This document shows positions 23,701 through 32,386 of a DNA stretch of 64,000 bases, piece after piece. How positions within the stretch are numbered: position 1 is the stretch's first letter; every line of letters begins with the position of its first letter. Under the pieces are notes generated by a model. It had not been told where the DNA came from, did not search any database, and saw only the letters and a program-made list of their open reading frames with translations. This DNA is from Posidonia oceanica. Taxonomy: Eukaryota > Streptophyta > Magnoliopsida > Alismatales > Posidoniaceae. The stretch is taken from contig JAZBRS010000074.1 of assembly GCA_037176725.1 (NCBI GenBank), forward strand, positions 66,220,001 to 66,284,000, read 5' to 3'. The position numbers were made by a program, and so were the translations under genes.

Positions 23701-23879
23701 TGACTTCTCTGGCTAGCTCCAGCCAGCATCGGACCTCGCCGGACGTCGCCCGAGCTCCATCAGGTCCTGGCGAAGCTCGCCCGCCGGTCTGCGCAGCTCC
23801 AGCCTCCCTGTGCCGGCGTTCATGGACACTGGTAGCTTTTGCTACAGTGTCCATGGCCGTCGGCCATTTACTGTGCTTT

Positions 23880-24780
23880 TATTTTTTTGCTATCTATGCT
23901 ATTTTGCCAAATATTGCATTTTTGGTCTCAGTTCTTGCTTATTTGCGTTCAGGTCCTTTATTTGATTAAATCTGTTTATTTCTGAATTAAAACCATATAA
24001 AATTGCATGAAAAATATGTAGTTCTCTTTATTTGCATATCAGTCCTTTTACTGTGCTTTCCTTTAGTAACAAATTTGATTCTGGCCCTCCAGCTTTTGAT
24101 TATTGCATTTTAGTCCTGCAGTTAATTAATCTGATTTAATCCTCTAAGTTTGCCATATAAAATTGCATTTTAGGTCCTTATTGTTTTCTGTAATTGCCAT
24201 TTAATCCTCTGTCCTGTTAACTTAGCTTTTATTTTTCAATTTCTGCTTGCTGCATTGCATTATTTCCCCTCTGTTTTTTGATTTTTGCATATAGGTCCAT
24301 CCTTAATGCACAGTAGTCATTTAATGCATATTTTCCTTATAAAATTGCATTTTTGACCCTGCATGATTTGAAAATTGCACATAGGTCCTCTGCATGCTTA
24401 TAAAAATCATTTAAATGCCTATTTTGCTTATAAAATTGCATTTTAGACCCTGCATGTTTGGAAAATTGCATATAGGTCCCCCATTTGCATTCCCAGACCA
24501 CTAGACCCCTGTTTTGCTGGAAAAATTGTATTTTAGACCCTAATGATTTTAAAATTGCATCTTAACCTGCCACATGTTTTCAAAACTTGCCCTGATGCAT
24601 ATTCATCTTGGAAAATTGCATTTTAGACCCTGACTTTTGTAAAATTGCATGCAGACTCTCCTTTTTCCAAAATCCTTGCATGAAAGCCCCAAACTTTTCA
24701 AAATCTCTGCATTTAGACCCCCATCTTTTCAAAAATTGCATTTAAATTCCCAATTTTCTGAAAAATCACCCTTAAGCCTT
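23880..24780 (+). repeat. Dispersed AAAATTGCATTTTAGACCC word in the A LTR
   Basis: A phrase of about 20 bp (AAAATTGCAT followed by TTTAGACCC or ATAGGTCC) recurs at least a dozen times at irregular 40-100 bp spacing, with the same series in the 3' LTR (45390-46290). It looks like an old degenerate tandem array. It is not open in any frame. Confidence 0.65.
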
Positions 24781-25539
24781 TTCTGGCATTCTAAATGCAT
24801 CTGCACTCATGCATTCTAGTTTTTTGCATCCTTTGCACACACTCAAGCACCATTAGCTCCCATTCGCATGGGAGGACCTGTTTGCACATCCCTAGGACCC
24901 CCTGTACACTTAGATCTATTCTTCTCCCCTGTTCTGGTCCCTCTGCCTTGAAGCTGTGATATCTTCCAATCCGACCGTTGGATCTTCTCAAATAAGCTAC
25001 CCGGACGACCCCGGCAGAGCGCTCTTCAGCATGGAGCAAGCAGATCTCAGATCAGGCCCCAGATTTTCCAGGTAAGTCCTCCTGAACCCCTGCACAGCAT
25101 TCATTTGCATATCATTTGCATTGCATGCATCGTTTTCGCTTTTTGTTTCCTCGAACATGTAGAATAGGACTTCCTCCTCTTATCTATCAATTTTGCTCCC
25201 CCTTTCGTGTATTCCCAAGTGTTCTGTGTTGAGTTTCCCCTGGATTCACCACTTATTGCGACTTTCTTCCCCCTTTTCCACGATCCGATTGCACCGCGAG
25301 CTTTGGGCAGCGTGCGAGACACATCGTAGGGCGGTTTAGTGGGAAACAGTCACAAAGCGGTGGTAATCCCTCCACTTGCTTGTTCTCCCTAGTGTAGGTC
25401 TTCACACCTACTCTGTGTAGCCCTCAAACAGTACCTATTCTTACACACACACTATTTGCCTCTCCTTTCACTTCTCTTGTTCTTTCTCCTTGCATTTGCA
25501 TTTGCATCTGCATGGTTTTGCCGAGGTTTTATTCCGCCG

Positions 25540-25990
25540 CTTTTGGCACCGTTTTGCTTGCCCGCTTCGCTTTTGGCACCGTTTTGCGTGCCTGCTTTGT
25601 TCTTGGCACCGTTTTGCGTGCCTGCTTTGCTTTTGGCACTGTTTTGCGTGCCCGCTCTGTTTTTGGCACTGTTTTGCTTGCCCACTTCGCTTTTGGCACC
25701 GTTTCGCGTGCTCGTTTCGCTTTTGGCACCGTTTTGCGTGCCCGCTTCGCTTTTGGCAGCGTTTTGGGTGCTCGCTTTGTTCTTGGCACCGTTTTGCATG
25801 CCCGCTTCGCTTTTGGCACCGTTTCACATGCCCGCTTTGTTTTTGGCACCGTTTTGCGTGCCCGCTTCGCTTTTGGCACCGTTTCGCGTGCCCGCTTTGC
25901 TTTTGGCACTGTTTTGCATGCCCGCTTCACTTTTGGCACCGTTTTGCGTGCCCGCCTTGTCTTTTGTGCCATTTTGCGTGCCGTTCTTGT
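25540..25990 (+). repeat. 30-bp minisatellite in A 5' LTR
   Basis: About 15 tandem copies of a 30-bp unit with consensus TTTTGGCACCGTTTTGCGTG plus CCCGCTTCGC. Since 30 is divisible by three, long artificial ORFs arise on both strands (10-residue repeats). The 3' LTR copy is at 47040-47490 with unit-level differences. Confidence 0.92.
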
Positions 25991-26289
25991 TTCTTGCATT
26001 GTTTCGCATGTTTTACGCCGTCTTCTCTTGCATGTCACCTACATTGCTTGGTTTTACCGTTGTTTTGCTTTTCCGCTTGCATTTGCATATAGGGCAGTGA
26101 TGCTTACTGCCTGGAGTTCTCACGAGCCCGGTTTCGCCCGGTTCGGAACACAGACAGCGCTGCTGAGCACTTAGACTGCACGTTTACTTTCCTTGCATTG
26201 CATTCCACCACTTAGAGCACACCTATGAGCATTTATTCAGGCATTCATTGGCATTTAGGCATTCAAATCTGCATTTCCCTGCGTATGCG

Positions 26290-26370
26290 AGCGTAAGCCT
26301 AGAAAGACCGATTCTCGGGCGTGTCGGGGGTGCCTAACACCTTCCCCACGCGTAACAGGAGTCCTTGCCC
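26290..26370 (+). promoter_or_regulatory. LTR block conserved among all elements
   Basis: Contains AAGCCTAGAAAGACCG, TCGGGGGTGCCTAACACC and TTCCCC...AACAGGAGTCCTTGCCC. The same block occurs in all five LTR pieces: 8320-8402 (-), 47797-47876 (+), 51056-51137 (-) and 55153-55234 (+). It sits 300-400 bp before the LTR end while surrounding LTR sequence differs between subfamilies. A role in transcript start, 3'-end formation or the R-region is inferred only from position and conservation. Confidence 0.6.
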
Positions 26371-26544
26371 AGTCTTTTGGCCTGCAATGACCATATCGCC
26401 CTTATCCTAGGCATGAGTCATCTCATTTGCATGTATTTGCATTTGTTTTCCTTTACATTGCTTTGCTTTGCATTTCTTGCTTGGTTTTGCGTGTTAATTC
26501 ACGCATTTCCCTCGGTTTTCCTTGTCTCCCGATAATAGACACGG

Positions 26545-26555
26545 TGGCGACTCTG
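26545..26555 (+). other. Internal PBS-like site in A LTR
   Basis: TGGCGACTCTG is identical to the first 11 nt of the real PBS at 26676 but lies 130 bp inside the LTR end. It is also present in the 3' LTR (48052-48062). The B LTRs have the equivalent site with the base of their own PBS (TGGCGACTCC). Confidence 0.8.
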
Positions 26556-26675
26556 ATTTGTCTTATCTTCTTCCTTTTTACCTTTTTTCCTCTATTTTAA
26601 GTATTTTCGAGTTGAGCCCTCCTCCTCGGACATCGCCGCTAATAGTAAGCCTAATTCTGATTGGGATTACTACAG

Positions 26676-26693
26676 TGGCGACTCTGCTGGGGA
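26676..26693 (+). other. A primer binding site (tRNA-Arg type)
   Basis: TGGCGACTCTGCTGGGGA begins one base after the LTR end. Its complement TCCCCAGCAGAGTCGCCA ends in CCA as a tRNA 3' end does and fits a plant tRNA-Arg acceptor/T-arm, the primer type I associate with Ogre elements. It primes minus-strand DNA synthesis. Confidence 0.87.
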
Positions 26694-27979
26694 TAGCAGA
26701 CTCCGACTTTCGTTCCTGGCTTTTTCGCTCGCCTGTTTTGCAGCATTGTCTGCCTTTTATGCCTTCTTTGCCTCCTAGCGAGTCGCCTCGTGGCTACTCC
26801 GCTTAGGTTTTGCACCTCCTTTGCCTCGATTTGCGCTCTGTTTTGCTTTGCTTTGCCTCTATTGCTTGTTTATTTACTTACTTATTTCCTTGTTTCTGCT
26901 CTTACTTGCTTTACAGCTTACCTGTCTTTACTTTCTTTACCTTGCTTGCTTATTATTGCTTTATTTCCTGCAATGCATGTCTACATACTTGTTTGGCAAC
27001 AATGCATGCTTTTTGAATGATGAATGCTTTTCTTACACATTTGCTATGTCACTACGCACGCACATGCCCTGCATATATGCCTTTTGACATGATGAATGCT
27101 TTTTCTTCACTATCATGCTCACGAACACTCGCACATGCCATGCACTTGCCTTTTACCGTGTTGTATGTTGTTTGCCTGCCATATTTGACTGATTTTCTTC
27201 CCTTTCGCACATGCCATGCCTAGGATAGTAGAGACTTGTTTGCTCTCCCCATGGTTAACTAAAAACAGCAAGTAAAAGGAACTTCTAGGAGTAACTAGAG
27301 ACTTCAAACAATCCTTCACCCCCTTGGGTTAATAAAATGCGCAAGATAAAAGACTTTAATCATTTGCATAAGCATCATATAGGGCATGCATCTTCTCATC
27401 TGAGTCCACCTATTAGTCTGCGAAGGACAGTCCCGGCCTCTTGTTCCACCGCTTTGGGCGTGGCGCAAGTCAGTCGGTCTGTCCCCCCTTTGTTCAGGAG
27501 TCGTGTCAGTGTTAGTAGAGGGTACCGCCCACGCTTTGGCGGGGTCGAGGCCACCAACGCACCACCCTGTCATTACCTAAGCTTTGGGCCAGGAGTTAGG
27601 CAGGGAACCCACTTTTCTGACCTGAGTCGGTGACCCGTACACCCAGGGATACCCGAAGTAGATCACCTGCTAAGATACACTAGTTAGGTAAGGGGGTATA
27701 CTAGAAAGCATACATATCATTCATGCCATTTAACTTAACTCATTTGCATCCGTCTTTTCAGTTTCTAACCCCAGTTTCCTTCTATTTGTGTCAGCAGTGA
27801 TCGGTAAGCGAGTTCCCCTTGCTAGGGCTCGAGTACCGACCCTTGTTGACACCCCTGTTGCGACCTTATTCGCGACCATTCCCTCTTCTGAGCTATCCGC
27901 CTTTGCGACGATAGCTCCTATTAGGAATCGCCGTTTGCATACCCGTCGCAGCCCTATTCTCACGCGCTCTAGGTTAGCA
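26694..27979 (+). other. A leader between PBS and gag
   Basis: About 1.3 kb, T-rich up to 27200. From 27380 it aligns with B 49900-50200, including CCTATTAGTCTGCGAAGGAC. A 98-codon ORF (27337-27633) overlaps this conserved patch, but the homologous B frame starts differently, so coding is unproven. A candidate intron just before gag has a donor AG/GTAAGG (GT at 27688) and a pyrimidine-rich acceptor ending TGTGTCAG (27794). B has GTGAGAG and TTTGTTTGCAACAG at matching places. A further donor-like CG/GTAAGC occurs at 27803-27810. Confidence 0.55.
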
Positions 27980-30694
27980 ATGGCCCAGTACGTCAATGAG
28001 CCTCTCTTTACTCCTGTCACGGAGGGTGTTTCCGTTCCGGCCCCTCCGGTTGCTCCTTCTGTCCCTTTCGTTCCCCCTCCGACGCTAGGGTTTCCTCCCC
28101 TGACGCCTCTAGGATCTCAGTATGTCCCGAGACAGTGGCAAGCATCTCTTCCTCTGGATCCGGTCGCCGAGTCTATCTTGATGACCGCTACTCGTAGTTC
28201 GGAGACGCCACTACCCCCTCCATCCCAGGGATACGTCGCCTTTGACATCCCTTCTACCGCTGCTGCGACTTTTACTGTAGAACCTTTTCCTCCCAGACAG
28301 TTTGTGTCCGTGCCATTTGTCTCTCAACCTTCGCCGGCACTGCACTTCAGCGTCCCTACTGGCGAGACGCCTGAGGTGCAGTACCAGCACCTGATGGTGC
28401 TTGCCCAGAGACTGCAGGGCATGGCTCTATCAGTTCGTCCTTCCTGTGCTCCTGTCGTCCCTGAGGTTCCTCTGAGGCCAGTTCCTGCATCTCATGCATC
28501 TACCTCCACACCTCTGCCTCGACCATCGTCTCAACTGCTCACGGTTCCGACGATGGGGACCCATTTACCGCCTCCTGCTGCACAACACTTAGCACAGCAT
28601 GCTCCTCTTCCCCCTGGTGGTCAGTCCTTTGGACCGGCTGGAGCCCAGTACCTCACTGGATCGCTGTCTGGCACCCTGCCTGTACAGCAACTGGTGCTCC
28701 GTCATCCTACCCCTATCACAGCACAGCATGGCATTTACTCTTCTCCTTTGCATCAAGCCCAGCATCCTGCATACACTCCTGCATACACAGTTCCCCAGCA
28801 TGGATACGCCGGCCATCCCGTTGCTCCACCAGGCGACGCTATGGTAGATCCGGAGGAGCACTTAGGTACGACCCATTCGGCGTATGTGCTCACTACCCCT
28901 GCTGATCCCTCTCCTATAGCAGCGACTCCGGACCCCATCAACAACCGGATGGATGTCTTGGAAAAGGCACTACGACTAGTGCAGGGTACTGAGCACCAGA
29001 CCTACCAATTTCGGGACCTCTGCTGCTTTCCAGAGGCGGTACTCCCTCCGAAGTTCAAAATCCCGGACTTCGAGAAATACAATGGTAGGGGTTGCCCCGT
29101 GGCACACCTGAAGGCGTATTGCGGTGATCTCGCTCAGCTTCAGGCTGACGAGAGGTTGCTGATCCGCCTGTTGCAGAAGAGTTTGACCGGGCCGGCACTC
29201 AAGTGGTTCACATCGCTTGATATGTCAGCCATCAAGACTTGGAACGACCTCAGTCAGGCGTTCCTGGAACAATACTCCTTCAACCTCGATCTGGTCCCAA
29301 AGCGGGCGGACTTGATCGCAATCAAGCAGAATTCCGGCGAGCCGTTCGAGGAGTACGTCGGCCGCTGGCGTGCCCTTGCCTCTCAGGTTCAAGATAGACC
29401 CTCTGACGAGGAGTCTATTGAGATCGTCATCAAAGGGGCGCAGCCATCTCTTGGAGCTCTGCTTAGCATCCAACCAGTCACTACTTTTGCAGCACTCATC
29501 AGAGCTGGAGCGCGTGTGGAGAGTTCTTTGCGGAGTGGCAACTTCCTGGCTCTCTCTACGTTCGCTAAGCAGGCCGCGATCAGCAGTAACAGTGCCAACA
29601 GCAGCGCCTCCAACAACAACAGCGGCAGCAACAACAACCGCCCGAAGAGGAAGGACTCGCCGAAAACCGCTGTTGCATTCGTCGACTCCCCTGCTGTGCC
29701 TGTTCGCTTGCCATCTCGGCTTGCCCCAGCTCAGATGGTGTACGTTCCTGCACTTAGGAATCCACCTACACCACAAATCACAACCACTGCTAGACCGGTC
29801 TACCCCACCGCACCGGTTCAGCAAGGCTCATACCAGAGGCAAATAAGGCCACCCACTGAAAAGCGGAAATTCGCCCCACTGGTGGAACCACTCACGATCA
29901 TTTTGCCAAAGGTTGCATCGCTCCTGAAGTTCCTGGAGGTTCGTCCGCCCCCAAATCCTTTGCCGCATTGGTTTAGGGTGAACCTCTTCTGCAATTTCCA
30001 TCGAAGTACCGGGCACTCGACGGACAATTGCTACTCCTTACGGAATGCTATTCAGGATTTAATTGAATCGGGAACGATTGTGATTGACACGCACGAGGCA
30101 TCCACTCAAGCACACACACATGCATCTGCACATTCAGCTGTTCCCCCTCATTCTGGCATCATCCACCAACCCTTACCAGAGCACTCTTATCCGGGAAGGG
30201 CGGGAACCTCAGGCATCCACTCTGTCTTCCCTTCTGGGCCTACTACCTCTGTGGTAGACCCTTCTGATCTTATCTCTGATATTTCTGAGCCTTTCCCTGT
30301 AAATCTCTATCTTGCGGCAGTTGCCGGCTCTGAGTCGAGGATTCACACGATCCGACCGCGTGCCAGGCCGAAGCGCCCCTTCGTGCCCCCCACTCTGCTT
30401 CCTCAGGCTCAATCCCCTGTACACCTTCTAGCTAGGGCCCAGCCTAGATCCCCCGTCCACCTCTTAGGGCGACCTCAGCTAGAATCTCCTGTACACCTTC
30501 TAGGCAGACCTCAACCTGCCCCAGCCTTCCCACCCCAACTACCATATCCTCCAGGTAGACCTCAATACCCAGTAGGTCCCCCTGTAACCCCTCCTGTGCT
30601 CGCAGCACGTGCTCCAGTGGTTATTGACTTAACCTTGGACACCCATCGCGTCCCCTACAGCTACGCCACAGAAATGTGTGCAGAAGTAACGTGA
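27980..30694 (+). CDS. gag: A gag (capsid / nucleocapsid precursor)
   Basis: Forms the virus-like particle and binds genomic RNA. The ATG at 27980 (MAQYVNEPLFTP) is chosen because B has Met at the same place (MTQRTLEPLLTP). The frame is open further upstream but without an ATG. Residues 1-360 are Pro/Ser/Gln-rich. A Retrotrans_gag capsid-like domain follows at about 365-505 (LKWFTSLD, TWNDLSQAFLEQYSF, EPFEEYVGRWRALA), then an Asn/Ser run. A zinc knuckle at Cys671-His674-His679-Cys684 uses CX2HX4HX4C in place of CX2CX4HX4C, and the tail is Pro-rich. The frame ends at TGA 30692-30694. B has Arg at the equivalent codon and reads on into protease, so this stop is probably a mutation in a gag-pro fusion, though readthrough cannot be excluded. 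Confidence 0.88.
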   Translation: MAQYVNEPLFTPVTEGVSVPAPPVAPSVPFVPPPTLGFPPLTPLGSQYVPRQWQASLPLDPVAESILMTATRSSETPLPPPSQGYVAFDIPSTAAATFTVEPFPPRQFVSVPFVSQPSPALHFSVPTGETPEVQYQHLMVLAQRLQGMALSVRPSCAPVVPEVPLRPVPASHASTSTPLPRPSSQLLTVPTMGTHLPPPAAQHLAQHAPLPPGGQSFGPAGAQYLTGSLSGTLPVQQLVLRHPTPITAQHGIYSSPLHQAQHPAYTPAYTVPQHGYAGHPVAPPGDAMVDPEEHLGTTHSAYVLTTPADPSPIAATPDPINNRMDVLEKALRLVQGTEHQTYQFRDLCCFPEAVLPPKFKIPDFEKYNGRGCPVAHLKAYCGDLAQLQADERLLIRLLQKSLTGPALKWFTSLDMSAIKTWNDLSQAFLEQYSFNLDLVPKRADLIAIKQNSGEPFEEYVGRWRALASQVQDRPSDEESIEIVIKGAQPSLGALLSIQPVTTFAALIRAGARVESSLRSGNFLALSTFAKQAAISSNSANSSASNNNSGSNNNRPKRKDSPKTAVAFVDSPAVPVRLPSRLAPAQMVYVPALRNPPTPQITTTARPVYPTAPVQQGSYQRQIRPPTEKRKFAPLVEPLTIILPKVASLLKFLEVRPPPNPLPHWFRVNLFCNFHRSTGHSTDNCYSLRNAIQDLIESGTIVIDTHEASTQAHTHASAHSAVPPHSGIIHQPLPEHSYPGRAGTSGIHSVFPSGPTTSVVDPSDLISDISEPFPVNLYLAAVAGSESRIHTIRPRARPKRPFVPPTLLPQAQSPVHLLARAQPRSPVHLLGRPQLESPVHLLGRPQPAPAFPPQLPYPPGRPQYPVGPPVTPPVLAARAPVVIDLTLDTHRVPYSYATEMCAEVT

Positions 30695-30754
30695 TCGGGG
30701 AGGGTCTACAGGCCCCCAGCACCGACAATTAGGCCAAATCACCCTAAACCTGCT

Positions 30755-32245
30755 ATGCCCCCACCCTCCAACCAACCCATAGCAGATCCAACCTCAAATC
30801 AACCTGTAGCAAGCCAAATCCCTGCCCAACCTGTAGCGGCCCAACTTCCTGCCACTACCCCCTTAGAGCTTGCCAAAACAACCCCTCCTGTTGCCAAAAA
30901 GAACCAACCCAAGGCAGACATAACCTCCCAACTTAAGAAGGTCAAAGCTGACATTTCCATTTGGGGCCTAATCCACACCTCTACCGAACACCGCGAGGCT
31001 TTTCTTCGCGTGTTCCAGGCCGCCCGTGTGTCTCAGTCTATTGAGCCTTCAGCCTTGGAAAGCATGGTAGGGATGATTGCGGAGCCCCAGGTCATCTCTT
31101 TTACAAGTGATGAGCTGCCTCCGGCGGGGATTAATCATAACCAACCCCTGTTCGTCACGGTTCAGTTCAAAAACTTTCGCATTCCCCTAATGCTGGTTGA
31201 TAATGGGTCAAGCCTTAACGTTTGCCCCTTGCGTACTGCAACCAAGCTCGGATTCAAAGCCGAGGACATCACGCCAACCGTGAAGGGAATGACAGCTTTT
31301 GACAACACCCACCATGACACTCTAGGGATCCTGATTATTCCTCTTGCTATTGGCCCGGTCGTCTTCGATGTAGAATTCTATGTCGTCGACTTGAAGCCGA
31401 ACTTCAATCTCCTGCTTGGGTGCCCTTGGCTCCACAAGCATCAGGTCCTTCCTTCGACCCTCCATCGGATGATAAAGTACCGTCGCGGCGATGATGTCAT
31501 TGTCGTCATGGCGGAGAACTTTGAGAAGGAGCGGATCGAGGCAGTCTCCCCCGTGTCTTCACAAGCTATCCCGTTTGACCCCGAGACTTCTGAAGCTCTA
31601 TATCGTGTTAATCGGTGCGAGCCGGTTAACTTCATTCCTGATCTTGAACGTGTCAACTCCTTGGCCATTCACAGCAACCCCTTCCAAATGGTCGAGAATG
31701 TATGTCACAGGTGGGGTTACATAAAGGGTACACCACTCGGGCGTCACGGCCAGGGAATCGCAGAGCCGATCGCAGTGGTGGAGCGGAGGAAACCTGAAGG
31801 CCTCAGTTACGAACCCAAGCTCAACGAAGATCACTGCCTTCAGCTCAAGGATCAAGAACCAGCCATTCCCAGAGATCTCACTAACTTCACCAGTGCAGGA
31901 GTTCTGGGATCGACCAATGATCAAGCCGCGGTGCTGACAGAAGACTGGGTCTGCATTGAGGACTACTACTCGGATGAGGAGCAGTCTGGCACAGCAGAGG
32001 CAGTCCCAACTGGCAGCAAGGCAATGATCAGCACAGAGGTACCACAGTCGGCATGTTTAGCTCTCCCTCTAGCAGATATAGCAGACAGCTCAGTAGGCTC
32101 TGTGGCAGAACTGGCAAGCTCTCACACTTTTGCAGCCACATCTACATCACAAGTACAGGCAGCAGCGGTACAGGAGTCAGAGACACTCCTTCTGGCAGAA
32201 TCAGGCAGGCTACCAGCGGTCGCAGTCGCACCAGTGCCACTGTGA
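30755..32245 (+). CDS. pro: A protease and linker (pro part of gag-pro-pol)
   Basis: The same frame as gag, separated by one stop. The ATG at 30755 is the first Met after it, though the homologous sequence is continuous from gag. The N-terminus is Pro/Gln-rich. A retropepsin domain at about residues 85-235 has catalytic Asp149 in LVDNGSSLNVCPL (Asn in the middle of the usual D-S/T-G), IPLAIGPVVFDVEFYVVD and FNLLLGCPWLHKH. Residues from 240 onward form a variable acidic linker (TEDWVCIEDYYSDEEQSG). The TGA at 32243-32245 corresponds to Arg in B, and a TAG follows at 32378. Otherwise the frame continues into RT. Confidence 0.82.
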   Translation: MPPPSNQPIADPTSNQPVASQIPAQPVAAQLPATTPLELAKTTPPVAKKNQPKADITSQLKKVKADISIWGLIHTSTEHREAFLRVFQAARVSQSIEPSALESMVGMIAEPQVISFTSDELPPAGINHNQPLFVTVQFKNFRIPLMLVDNGSSLNVCPLRTATKLGFKAEDITPTVKGMTAFDNTHHDTLGILIIPLAIGPVVFDVEFYVVDLKPNFNLLLGCPWLHKHQVLPSTLHRMIKYRRGDDVIVVMAENFEKERIEAVSPVSSQAIPFDPETSEALYRVNRCEPVNFIPDLERVNSLAIHSNPFQMVENVCHRWGYIKGTPLGRHGQGIAEPIAVVERRKPEGLSYEPKLNEDHCLQLKDQEPAIPRDLTNFTSAGVLGSTNDQAAVLTEDWVCIEDYYSDEEQSGTAEAVPTGSKAMISTEVPQSACLALPLADIADSSVGSVAELASSHTFAATSTSQVQAAAVQESETLLLAESGRLPAVAVAPVPL

Positions 32246-32386
32246 CTCTCTCTGGAGGGACAGTCGATCAATTCAGTCAACAGCGCGGCTCAGCCCACTC
32301 CAGCGGCCGCATCACTAGGAATGCAGTCGGCGCAGTCCGCTTCGCATCTTCCTGCCGCAAAGCAGCAACTCTCATGGTAGGCCCCC

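Larger units (their letters stand above)
20708..26674 (+). repeat. A 5' LTR (5967 bp)
   Basis: Begins TGTTGACACCCC and ends ATTACTACA. In order it holds a C/A-rich start, a pyrimidine stretch (21130-21400), a very A-rich segment (21400-22170), a second pyrimidine stretch (22190-22350), a GC- and CpG-rich section (22400-23870) and a T-rich section with a recurring AAAATTGCATTTTAGACCC word (23880-24780). These are followed by a 30-bp minisatellite, the conserved TAACACCTTCCCC block and a PBS-like site. It should carry promoter and polyadenylation signals. Several TATAAAA words exist (about 23996, 24154, 24338, 24429), but none can be singled out as the TATA box. Confidence 0.93.

Noticed and set aside
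23541..23969. A 142-codon ORF in the GC-rich part of the A LTR (copy at 45138-45482)
   Set aside because: The two LTR copies differ by many changes without respect for codon position and the 3' copy starts later. No recognisable domain. CpG-rich LTR sequence explains the open frame.
23990..24440. TATAAAA words as the LTR promoter
   Set aside because: At least four near-identical occurrences belong to a dispersed repeat, so none can be singled out as a promoter without transcript data.
25452..26174. ORFs of 115-220 codons on both strands, including a Lys/Arg-rich minus-strand repeat (also 46965-47681)
   Set aside because: Produced by the 30-bp LTR minisatellite, which has no stop in several frames. 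The repeated decapeptide simply reflects the DNA unit.
27337..27633. A 98-codon leader ORF with similarity to B 49987-50220
   Set aside because: The similarity is at nucleotide level. B starts from a non-ATG codon and the shared part is short, so I do not call a gene.
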